Assembly (NCBI GenBank): GCA_030632035.1
Contig: DAOVJZ010000012.1
Coordinates: 1 to 14,915, forward strand
DNA from: Granulosicoccaceae bacterium
GTDB taxonomy: Bacteria > Pseudomonadota > Gammaproteobacteria > DAOVJZ01
Length of the DNA stretch: 14,915 nt
Direction of reading: 5' to 3'
The notes below the pieces were generated by a model that searched no databases, was not told where the DNA came from, and worked only from the letters and a program-made list of their open reading frames with translations. The translations under genes and the position numbers were made by a program. The first letter of the stretch is position 1. Each line of letters begins with the position of its first letter. Below, piece after piece: positions 1 to 6,955 of the stretch.

Positions 1-40
1 ATGGTATAAAAAAGCGGAGTCTATGGGTTAATAGAACGCT

Positions 41-445
41 CTAAAGTTCTGACCACATCCTGACCAGATTCACATAAGACCGATCAACCTGATCGGTTTC
101 TTCTTTGCCCGTCATTTCCACCCGCATTTTTTCGCGCGCATGGTATAAATCAAATAATATTTCCCGCTTTGCGGCTTCCCTGACCATGCTCTGTGCCCAG
201 GTGACAGCGACAATACGCTCACCTTTTGTCACTTCATTCACATGATGAATACTGGCAGAAGGATAAACAACAACATGACCCGCTGGTAACTTGACCTCTG
301 CATCACCAAATGCAGTGCGCACAACTAGCTCCCCGCCTTCGTAATCAGAAGGATCGCTCAAAAAAACAGTGGTTGACACATCAGAACGATAAGGTGAACC
401 GGCAAACATAAGGGGGTTTCCACCATCATAACTATACTCCTGCAA
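41..445 (-). pseudogene. 5'-truncated PKHD-type Fe(II)/2OG hydroxylase remnant (PiuC/YbiX family)
   Basis: The 134 residues match the C-terminal part of PiuC/YbiX hydroxylases, which are usually about 225 residues. Visible family features are RSDVSTTVFLSDP, YEGGELVV, the LPAGHVVVYPSASIHHV strand with the distal iron-ligand His, KGERIVAVTW with the 2-oxoglutarate-binding Arg, AQSMVR, and the terminal WSEL. The N-terminal 90 or so residues are missing. The frame is closed by a stop at 479-481, and the segment that should hold the HxD iron motif reads YSYDGGNPLM, with no His. The only possible upstream start is TTG at 445, and it has no Shine-Dalgarno sequence. The gene lies 52 bases after the kinase stop on the same strand. 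It probably cannot bind iron normally and is best read as a decaying remnant. A short, divergent functional protein is less likely. Confidence 0.7.
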
Positions 446-497
446 ACCCAGGATAAAATGATATACGAAACGGATGGGTTATTGACTATCGGTTGGG

Positions 498-3400
498 TTA
501 ACTGGCTTTTTTCACCCAATTCTGGATGATGGCTTTGATTTTATCAGGCGATGAAATAATATCGTTAACACCTGCTTGCTCACATCTATTTCTTAGCTCC
601 TGATTATCTTGGGTTATTATGGCAATCATTGGATGGTAGATATGGTGCATTTCATCATGTAACCGCACACATTTAACAAATTCATTGAGGCAAATATATT
701 CAGATTCCGGATTAAACAATATAAATCCGTACTCAATATGATTCAGTGAATCCAGTGCATCTTGCATTGACTCAGCCACATCAGAACGCATATTCACTGT
801 AGAAAGAAGATGGGTAATATTTCTTTGGTTTTCAAGATTGTCATCAACGATAAGAATTCGACTGGGTAACTTCATGTTGTGCATCTCACTGATAGTGTAC
901 CTGGTAATAATGGATTCAGTATCATCCACTTCTTTTGACATAACTGTATTCAAAGCACTGAGCAAATCAGCATCTTCTATTGGCTTTGTCAGATAAGCCA
1001 TTACACCCAGGCTTTTTGCAGCATCACCAAACCCACGCTGTCCAGATGATGTTAATACCACCTTTCTTGGACTTGCAATAGTATTGTCTTTATTAATAAC
1101 ATTGATAATTTCTTGCCAATCAACCAATCCTTTTTTGATATCTATTATCATCATGTCAGCTGGCTCACCCTGAGATGTCTTGTCGCGCAGACACTGTATT
1201 GCATCCAGTGAGGAGTAAATCGTTTCGCTCTGTGCGTGGCAAGCAGTCAGTTTTGACTGAAGTGCTTCAGCAGCATCATGGTCATCGTCCAAAATCAAAA
1301 TCCGTTTATCTTTAAGTAAGGAAATATTCTCTAAATCAATATCGGGAATTTCTGTTTTACTCAATTGCATAGTGAACCAGAATGTACTTCCTTCTCCTTC
1401 TACGCTATTGACACCCATCTCACCACCGATCATTTCGACCAATGATTTGGTGATAGCCAGACCCAGACCCAACCCCCCATGTAAGCGTGTAATTGAGCTA
1501 TCCACTTGACGGAACGCATCAAAAATATTTTTTTGTGATGATTTATCAATCCCGATACCGGTATCCTCAACTTCCACAATCAACAATGCATCACTTTTAT
1601 GTTCTTCCAGCACACCAACCCTTATATTAATGTCACCTTCTTCAGTGTATTTCATTGCGTTATTAACCAGATTAACCATGATCTGGCGTAACCTGCCTGG
1701 TGGGCCCATAAGCTGTAGTGGTATTTTGGATGATAACTGGGCCTGCAATCGAATCCCTTTGGTGGCTGCCATGTTTTTAAAGAAATCCACAACACTATCC
1801 ATGGTCATTCTTAAATTAAAATCTATATTCTCAATTCTTAACTTTCCTGAACCCATACGAGTAAAATCGAGTGCATCATTAATGATTTCCATTAATCCGT
1901 TTGCGGAATCACTGATCGTATCCATATAAGCCAGCTGTTCCTCATCAAGACGCGTATCTTCAAGAAGTTGTATAAACCCGAGAATACCATTCATTGGTGT
2001 GCGCAATTCATGACTCATATTGGAGAGAAAATCTGATTTCACCCTTAATGATTCAAGCGCTGAATCACGCGCCGATTCCACTGCCTCAATCATATCCCTC
2101 TGTTCAGTCACATCCCTGATCACACCAACATAGTAAGTTACATCATCCAACTTAAGAGGCGTAATCGCCAAATGTATTGGAACAATCCTGCCAGATTTAT
2201 GCTGAGCCCTGACTTCACGACCAATACCAACAATATAACCTCTTCCTGTTTTATCATATTTTTTCAAATATGAATCATGCATACTGGCTTCCGCCTCAGG
2301 CATAATCATCTTGATGTTGTTTCCAATAATTTCTTCTGGCTTGTAACCTGTGATTTCTTCAATTGCAGGATTACAAACTTTAACAATCCCATGTTTGTTG
2401 ATTGTAATAATGGCATCTATTACGGTGTCAAAAATAGCTTTGAGATGGGATTCCTTCTGACTTAATATATCCTCTGTTTCTCCTAGTTTCGTCTCGCTAT
2501 CACCCAGTAGTATTTTCAGTTTTTCATTGGCTTCATTAAGTTTAATAATGGTTTTGTGATGACTGGTTATTTCGCTTGTCAGTTCATTAGTTCTGTTTTC
2601 AACAGTTTCTTCCAATTCAAGCTTGTAATTATCTTCTGCCTGACGTATTTTTGTTTGCCCCCTGATGTACATAACAGATAGAAATAAAAAAACTATTACA
2701 AAAGATAATGCGAACATAAGAAATAATTTCTCTGAAACCACATCTCGCCTATCCCAAAAATAATTATCTGGATAACTCGTCCGCAAAGACCAGCCTGAAT
2801 CATTATCAGGCATATTAATATTAATCATCTCAGAATAAATCAAACTATTATCAGGCCCGGATTGTGTTAACAAAGCTTTGTTAAAAGCATCGTTACCACC
2901 ATTGTCCATTCCGATAACAAGCTTGTATTTCTTGTTGACGATGTGAATATTATTATTGGGTAAAAGCTTTCTTATGACATCAGTTAAAATCACTCCTGAC
3001 ACCACACCACTCAATTTTCCATTTGGCATATGAAAAGGCGTCGAATAAATAATGCCTTTGTTTTGCACTGCGTTTTTTTTCATTCCTGTAATAACACGAG
3101 CATCACACGTCAATACTTCCGGACCTGATATAAAGGGTGATGGATGATTTAACATATCCTTATGAACACCGACATCTTGTTCTGCCCAATCTAAATGTTT
3201 GCGAATTAGTTTATATTCTTCGATTTCATTGGATTCATCATGAGGGAAATCAATTTCGCTTTCAAATGAGAGAAGGGGTTTGTGATTCGATTTTGTTTTT
3301 GGGTTTATCTTGCCAGGCTGAAAATCCATGGTGGTTATATAGATTTCGGAAAGATTAAGGTTTTGTATTAATGTGTTGTAGATTTCCTGTGTTGAAACTC

Positions 3401-3713
3401 GAGCATTTTCATCCAGCTTACCCTCTGTATTAATAATATTTTTTATATCAGGAAGTCGCGCGATAGTTTGCAAGCCTTGTTTGAGCAATGCAAAATATTG
3501 CTCTATATCCTTAATGATTTCTTTGGATTGGCTATTTTGTGATGAAATATAATCTTTTTTCAGATACTCCATATCATGGTTGTATTTCCAGAAAATGGTT
3601 ACACACAATATGGCGGCAATAGCAAATACCAGGATGTATTTGCTATCGTCATTGAGAGGTTGTTGTTTTATTTTTTTCTGTTCCATATCATGAAACCACG
3701 AAGGCTTTCGCAA
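498..3713 (-). CDS. Hybrid sensor histidine kinase: Cache-like sensor, FixL-like PAS, HisKA-HATPase, two receiver domains
   Basis: Membrane-bound hybrid kinase of 1071 residues. TM1 is about 26-43. A periplasmic region of about 285 residues resembles double-Cache folds (GIIYSTPF...NGKLSGVVSGVI). TM2 is about 330-350, followed by a coiled coil at 355-420. PAS at about 425-540 carries MHDSYLKKY (H479) and GIGRE (R499), the positions of the haem-ligand His and haem-contacting Arg of FixL. The HisKA box is SHELRTPMNG with H568. The ATPase has NLVNNAMKYT, VEDTGIGI and GGLGLGLAI. REC1 (about 803-920) is complete: LILDDD, phospho-acceptor D858, LTS and K910. REC2 (about 951-1068) keeps VDD but has Asn (N1001) at the acceptor and SSP where KP is expected. 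The start is TTG at 3713, preceded by AAGAAGG at 3718-3724; ATG at 3686 is the alternative. No response regulator gene is adjacent, so the target is unknown. Confidence 0.88.
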   Translation of the reverse strand: MRKPSWFHDMEQKKIKQQPLNDDSKYILVFAIAAILCVTIFWKYNHDMEYLKKDYISSQNSQSKEIIKDIEQYFALLKQGLQTIARLPDIKNIINTEGKLDENARVSTQEIYNTLIQNLNLSEIYITTMDFQPGKINPKTKSNHKPLLSFESEIDFPHDESNEIEEYKLIRKHLDWAEQDVGVHKDMLNHPSPFISGPEVLTCDARVITGMKKNAVQNKGIIYSTPFHMPNGKLSGVVSGVILTDVIRKLLPNNNIHIVNKKYKLVIGMDNGGNDAFNKALLTQSGPDNSLIYSEMININMPDNDSGWSLRTSYPDNYFWDRRDVVSEKLFLMFALSFVIVFLFLSVMYIRGQTKIRQAEDNYKLELEETVENRTNELTSEITSHHKTIIKLNEANEKLKILLGDSETKLGETEDILSQKESHLKAIFDTVIDAIITINKHGIVKVCNPAIEEITGYKPEEIIGNNIKMIMPEAEASMHDSYLKKYDKTGRGYIVGIGREVRAQHKSGRIVPIHLAITPLKLDDVTYYVGVIRDVTEQRDMIEAVESARDSALESLRVKSDFLSNMSHELRTPMNGILGFIQLLEDTRLDEEQLAYMDTISDSANGLMEIINDALDFTRMGSGKLRIENIDFNLRMTMDSVVDFFKNMAATKGIRLQAQLSSKIPLQLMGPPGRLRQIMVNLVNNAMKYTEEGDINIRVGVLEEHKSDALLIVEVEDTGIGIDKSSQKNIFDAFRQVDSSITRLHGGLGLGLAITKSLVEMIGGEMGVNSVEGEGSTFWFTMQLSKTEIPDIDLENISLLKDKRILILDDDHDAAEALQSKLTACHAQSETIYSSLDAIQCLRDKTSQGEPADMMIIDIKKGLVDWQEIINVINKDNTIASPRKVVLTSSGQRGFGDAAKSLGVMAYLTKPIEDADLLSALNTVMSKEVDDTESIITRYTISEMHNMKLPSRILIVDDNLENQRNITHLLSTVNMRSDVAESMQDALDSLNHIEYGFILFNPESEYICLNEFVKCVRLHDEMHHIYHPMIAIITQDNQELRNRCEQAGVNDIISSPDKIKAIIQNWVKKAS

Positions 3714-3796
3714 TACACCTTCTTATATATTCCTCATAAGAGCTAATATCGGCTAATCATATATAAGCATTAGAGATTTTAGGGGGAAATGGACAC

Positions 3797-3821
3797 AAAT
3801 CTGTATTGGATATACAGATTT
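3797..3821. promoter_or_regulatory. Perfect inverted repeat upstream of the sensor kinase
   Basis: AAATCTGTAT (3797-3806) and ATACAGATTT (3812-3821) are perfect 10-base complements around TGGAT. The repeat lies in the 180-base gap between the sulfurtransferase stop and the kinase start, both on the minus strand. Neither strand has a T-run directly after the stem, so it is not a normal intrinsic terminator. An operator for the kinase gene or a 3'-end hairpin of the sulfurtransferase mRNA fits better. Confidence 0.5.
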
Positions 3822-3893
3822 AAAAACAGACAACCTATTGTTTAATAATGAAAAAAAGAATCATCTCTGTTTAATGAACTGCTGGAAGGATAG

Positions 3894-4748
3894 TTATTCT
3901 TCGCCTGTTGCGATCGGATGACTGCTGTCTGTAATCCACTCACTCCATGAGCCCACATATAGTTTGCTGCCAGCAAGTCCCGCTGCTTCCATTCCGATTA
4001 TATTGTGGCATGCGGTTACACCAGAACCACACATGTGGATCACTTTATCCGGTGAGCTGTCTTTCATAAGATCGTTGAACTGTTCTTTCAATTCTTCCAC
4101 AGAAAGAAAATCACCACCCATGTCCAGATTGTCTTCAAAAGGAAAATTGATTGCGCCAGGAATATGTCCTGCCACTTTGTCCAGCATTTCAATATCACCG
4201 GAAAATCGTTCCTCTGCGCGCGCATCAATTAAAACAATTTTGTTATTGCCGTTAACAAACTCCAGCACATCGTCTGAACTAACAATCATGTCATCTCTGA
4301 AATTCGCCTGAAAATTTGATGGTGTAACTTCTGGCAGCTCATGACTTGTTTTATTGCCTTCACGACGCCACTTGGGATAACCGCCATCCAGCAATGCGAC
4401 AGCGTCATGCCCTGCCCATTTTAACAACCACCACAAACGCCCTGCCACAGCACCAAAACTTTCATCATAGACAACAACCTGAGAATTATTGGTTACACCA
4501 TTCTCTCTTAACCACTGCACAAACTGGTCTTTGTCTGGCAACGGATGTCGCCCTGTTGTTGGTGTGATCGATGAGGAAAGATCATTATCAAGATGAGCAT
4601 AACGTGCCCCCTCAACATGATCATGTAAATAATGCTCACGCCCTACTTCAGGTGCAGTTAAAGTGAAACGACAATCAAAAACAATCCAGTCAGGATCGCC
4701 CAGATGTTCTGCTAACACGTGCGTGCTAACGAAAGATGTGTATGACAT
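3894..4748 (-). CDS. sseA: Sulfurtransferase, two rhodanese domains (3-mercaptopyruvate sulfurtransferase / SseA type)
   Basis: Soluble two-domain rhodanese of 284 residues, the usual length of SseA-type enzymes. The N-terminal inactive domain holds the rhodanese signatures FDCRF (about 24-28), YDESFGAVAGRLWWLLKWAGH and LLDGGYPKW. The catalytic domain has LIDARAEERFSG, GHIPGAIN and the active-site loop CGSGVTA starting at C240. CGSGVTA is typical of 3-mercaptopyruvate sulfurtransferases, whereas thiosulfate rhodaneses usually have a basic CRKGVTA-type loop. It transfers sulfane sulfur as a cysteine persulfide. It starts at ATG 4748, with GGA about 10 bases upstream. It lies downstream of the DsrC-like gene but is separated from it by an intrinsic terminator, so it may have its own promoter or depend on read-through. 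A role in feeding sulfur to the dsr pathway is plausible from context, though no signal peptide is present. Confidence 0.9.
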   Translation of the reverse strand: MSYTSFVSTHVLAEHLGDPDWIVFDCRFTLTAPEVGREHYLHDHVEGARYAHLDNDLSSSITPTTGRHPLPDKDQFVQWLRENGVTNNSQVVVYDESFGAVAGRLWWLLKWAGHDAVALLDGGYPKWRREGNKTSHELPEVTPSNFQANFRDDMIVSSDDVLEFVNGNNKIVLIDARAEERFSGDIEMLDKVAGHIPGAINFPFEDNLDMGGDFLSVEELKEQFNDLMKDSSPDKVIHMCGSGVTACHNIIGMEAAGLAGSKLYVGSWSEWITDSSHPIATGEE

Positions 4749-4765
4749 AAAGGAATTCCAAAAAC

Positions 4766-4790
4766 AAAGGGCTACTTAGTGTAGCCCTTT
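4766..4790 (-). terminator. Rho-independent terminator after the DsrC-like gene
   Basis: AAAGGGCTAC (4766-4775) pairs perfectly with GTAGCCCTTT (4781-4790) around a 5-base loop. Read on the minus strand, the stem is followed by GTTTTTGG. It lies 12 bases past the stop of the cysteine-less DsrC paralogue and before the sulfurtransferase start, so it should end or attenuate transcription between them. Confidence 0.85.
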
Positions 4791-4801
4791 ATCAAAAGTG
4801 A

Positions 4802-5140
4802 TTAATAACCACCCTTTCTACGACTTTCCGGCAAGCCGCCGATACGACCGCCTTGCTTGGAGGGGTCTTTAGGGAAAAGTGCATAGATATCTTTTTGAGC
4901 CAGGCTTTCACCCCACTTGGCAGACATCGCTTTTACAATCTTGCGTGTATTAGGTTGGTTGCCACCATTATTAATAAATTCATCACGCAGGAAGTTAATC
5001 AGATCCCAGTGCTTTTCAGATAACTCAATACCTTCTTCTTTCGCGATTTCTTCTGCAACACCTTGGCTCCAGTCAGCAATATCGACCAGGTAACCATTTT
5101 TGTCAGTTTCAACAGTTTTACCATCAATTTCGTAAGCCAT
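4802..5140 (-). CDS. DsrC/TusE-family paralogue lacking both C-terminal cysteines (RspA type)
   Basis: A 112-residue protein of the DsrC/TusE/RspA family. The fold signatures are clear: DKNGYLVDIADWSQGVAEEIA, LSEKHWDLINFLRDEF, RKIVKAM and LFPKDPSKQ...GLP. It contains no cysteine at all. Aligned with DsrC at 11961-12296, the CysB position is Gly (G98) and the penultimate CysA position is Gly (G111), with one extra residue and a basic ESRRKGGY tail. It therefore cannot carry persulfide or trisulfide as DsrC does. Family members without these cysteines have been called RspA and proposed to be regulatory; that is family knowledge, and a regulatory role here is inference. It starts at ATG 5138-5140, with AGAGGA about six bases upstream. 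It is probably transcribed from its own promoter and ends at the terminator at 4766-4790. Confidence 0.88.
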   Translation of the reverse strand: MAYEIDGKTVETDKNGYLVDIADWSQGVAEEIAKEEGIELSEKHWDLINFLRDEFINNGGNQPNTRKIVKAMSAKWGESLAQKDIYALFPKDPSKQGGRIGGLPESRRKGGY

Positions 5141-5205
5141 CGTTTCCTCTCTTATTACTCCAGATTACATTTCCACAAATACTACTTGTAATTCAACAGG
5201 CGCAT

Positions 5206-5235
5206 ATTCTAATCCAATTTTTACCGCTATCCCAA
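5206..5235 (-). promoter_or_regulatory. Candidate sigma-70 promoter for the DsrC-like gene
   Basis: On the minus strand, TTGGGA (5230-5235) and TAGAAT (5206-5211) are separated by 18 bases. They match 4/6 and 5/6 of the -35 and -10 consensus. They lie in the 114-base gap before the RspA-type gene and would give a leader of about 60 bases. Confidence 0.4.
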
Positions 5236-5254
5236 CCCCTGAGGGCAAATTTCT

Positions 5255-5947
5255 TTATTTTTCGTTACCTGAGTCAATATTGGAAACCGCCTTTATGCCC
5301 CTGTGCGGGATAAACAGACCACAACCCATGTGCTGAAGTGAGCCCAGTCCAGTCTGTTGTAGTTTTATTGATGCCTCATCATCAAGATCGGCAAGCATCA
5401 GACTACGGGTTTTTATTTCCCCATCAGGGCTTTTGATAAGCGTTTCTCTGCCACACATCATCTTGCGCGCATGTATATCCAATGCTTTTAGTTGTTCAAA
5501 AACATCAGCAAGAAATTTTTCTTCATCGTTGTCATCATCAGCAACCAGATAACGGGAAAAAAGTGTTTCAAACGATTCGAGTTGTTTTATATTCATGTCA
5601 TAAACCGTGAGCTTATTTCCGGCAACATCAAGCTCAACACCCGATAATTTCTCTGCATCTGAAATGCGTTCTTTGGGGACTCGCAAGGAAAATCGTGTGC
5701 GTTTTGATAGATACAATAATTCATCCGGATCTTCCGGACGCATCCATCCATTACCAGAAGCAACCACATGAATTGTGTGCAGTCCCACACCTGGAGCTTC
5801 GATCCATGGCAAGGCCTGTTTTACTGATTGATAAAGGGAGTATGCATGATCAACTGGCAAGGCCTTGCAGTTGGTTTTAAAAACCAGATCGACCACATCA
5901 TCTGATGGGGTAATGACTGACTTATCTTCTGGCTCTTCCCAAAACAT
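5255..5947 (-). CDS. Cas6/Cmx6-like RAMP protein, solitary (no CRISPR or other cas genes)
   Basis: A 230-residue protein resembling the Cas6/Cmx6 (MYXAN subtype) family, which cleaves CRISPR precursor RNA next to repeat hairpins. Visible features, in order, are LPVDHAYSLYQSVKQALPWI (30-49, the N-terminal DH-Y segment with candidate catalytic H34), GVGLHTIHVVASGNGW (53-68), LLYLSKRTRFSLRVP (77-91), RKMMCGRETL (161-170), TRSLMLADL, and a C-terminal glycine-rich loop TGLG...MGCGLFIPHRGI (199-218) of the GxG-x5-GxG kind diagnostic of Cas6. The start is ATG 5947, six bases after the stop of the 235-residue gene, without a good Shine-Dalgarno sequence, which suggests translational coupling. No repeat array or cas gene lies in the window, so its RNA target is probably not a CRISPR transcript. 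The family call rests on recognised motifs, not on a search; activity is inferred. Confidence 0.72.
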   Translation of the reverse strand: MFWEEPEDKSVITPSDDVVDLVFKTNCKALPVDHAYSLYQSVKQALPWIEAPGVGLHTIHVVASGNGWMRPEDPDELLYLSKRTRFSLRVPKERISDAEKLSGVELDVAGNKLTVYDMNIKQLESFETLFSRYLVADDDNDEEKFLADVFEQLKALDIHARKMMCGRETLIKSPDGEIKTRSLMLADLDDEASIKLQQTGLGSLQHMGCGLFIPHRGIKAVSNIDSGNEK

Positions 5948-5953
5948 GATTAA

Positions 5954-6661
5954 TTACTGAGGAAGTTTCGCCCAGATTGCTTCACGATCTATCCACCAGT
6001 TTTCCTGCACCAATACATCAACTACATTTCGCAAACGTATCAGGAATTTTTCTGGCTCATCTAATTCAAGTTTTTCAATCCACTTGTTGAATGTTTCCTG
6101 TGTTTCAACATTACTGTGGCGTCGCGCCACTTCGGCAAGACGCTGGTTAGTAAAAAATTCCAGATCATCATGTTTTTTACCTTCAGTACGTAAATCAACT
6201 ATATAACTTGATGTTGCAGCAGCAAGTGCCGCACCATCTGAGTCTTCCGGAGTTTCATCAATAATATGATCCAGCATCGCAACCGTTAGTTCAGGATCAA
6301 CATCCGGGAATGTAACACCTAACCAGACTCCTTGGCCTAATGCAGGAAGAGAATCCGGTTGATCGGCATTAAACATAATCTCACAGGCGATCACAGCACC
6401 CTCCCATGATTCATTTTCAGCATATACATCAAATGCTTCACGACTGATATCCCAGGCATCTTCATTTCGCTCAAGCCCTAACAGTAACGGACCAAGGTCA
6501 AGTTGTAATCTGGCTTTATCCATCGGGTGATATCCCGGTGGCAAAGAAATAATTTGCTCTTGCAGTTCTTGCACTTTAGCTTCGAACTGCGCGGTTGGGA
6601 CTTCAGCATCACTTGCATCATCTGCATCAATGATTGCCTGATCTCGATTTAGATATTTCAT
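5954..6661 (-). CDS. Hypothetical helical (possibly TPR-like) protein, 235 aa
   Basis: Not recognised. It is acidic, predicted soluble and mostly alpha-helical, with no signal peptide, membrane segment or catalytic motif. Alternating small/large residue helices (LQLDLGPLLLGLERNEDAWDISREAFDVYAENESWEGAVIACEIMF, about residues 52-97) resemble tetratricopeptide-like scaffolds, which usually mediate protein contacts. One Trp-rich segment near the end (ENWWIDREAIW) may be a contact surface. The start is ATG 6661, with AGGA seven bases upstream. The stop lies six bases before the Cas6-like start, so the two proteins are probably made together and may interact; that is inference from spacing. The only Cys is in the CEIMF helix. 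Confidence 0.75.
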   Translation of the reverse strand: MKYLNRDQAIIDADDASDAEVPTAQFEAKVQELQEQIISLPPGYHPMDKARLQLDLGPLLLGLERNEDAWDISREAFDVYAENESWEGAVIACEIMFNADQPDSLPALGQGVWLGVTFPDVDPELTVAMLDHIIDETPEDSDGAALAAATSSYIVDLRTEGKKHDDLEFFTNQRLAEVARRHSNVETQETFNKWIEKLELDEPEKFLIRLRNVVDVLVQENWWIDREAIWAKLPQ

Positions 6662-6700
6662 TTATAAATCCTGTGTGTATAAAATAATTAATTTGAAGCC

Positions 6701-6904
6701 TTAATTCGTTACGGAATGCACTCCGGCAAAAGCACCTTCCAGTTTGTCTTCCCAGTCAGATGGCACATCAATGTATTGTGGTTTTACATCAATATGCATA
6801 AAAATCTCACCTTTTTCTTTCGCAATTTCCGGGATTATTTTTAACAATTGCTCAAAACTTTCGAGTTCGTGATGCTGCATCACAATTTCGCTTAGATATA
6901 ACAT
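6701..6904 (-). CDS. Small hypothetical protein, 67 aa
   Basis: Not recognised. A small acidic soluble protein with an N-terminal helix (HHELESFEQLLKIIPEIAKEKG) followed by a strand-like segment (EIFMHIDVKPQYIDVP) and a short helix. The start is ATG 6904 with a weak GGA eight bases upstream; ATG at residue 9 is a possible alternative. It sits 39 bases before the 235-residue gene and 51 bases after the dioxygenase, on the same strand, and so is probably part of the same operon. The reading frame is unbroken, has normal codon use and fills the gap between two real genes, which supports it as a real gene. Confidence 0.6.
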   Translation of the reverse strand: MLYLSEIVMQHHELESFEQLLKIIPEIAKEKGEIFMHIDVKPQYIDVPSDWEDKLEGAFAGVHSVTN

Positions 6905-6955
6905 GATTTTCTATCCAGTTTGTTGTGCATTATATAGCACTCCTTCAATCCAGCA

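Noticed and set aside
445..480. AACCCA/TGGGTT inverted repeat after the kinase gene
   Set aside because: Only six bases with a 24-base loop and no T-run; likely chance, not a terminator.
6701..6904. Resemblance of the MHIDVKPQYIDVP stretch to SspB-type ClpXP adaptors
   Set aside because: The similarity covers about a dozen residues and the protein is much shorter than SspB; too weak to name.
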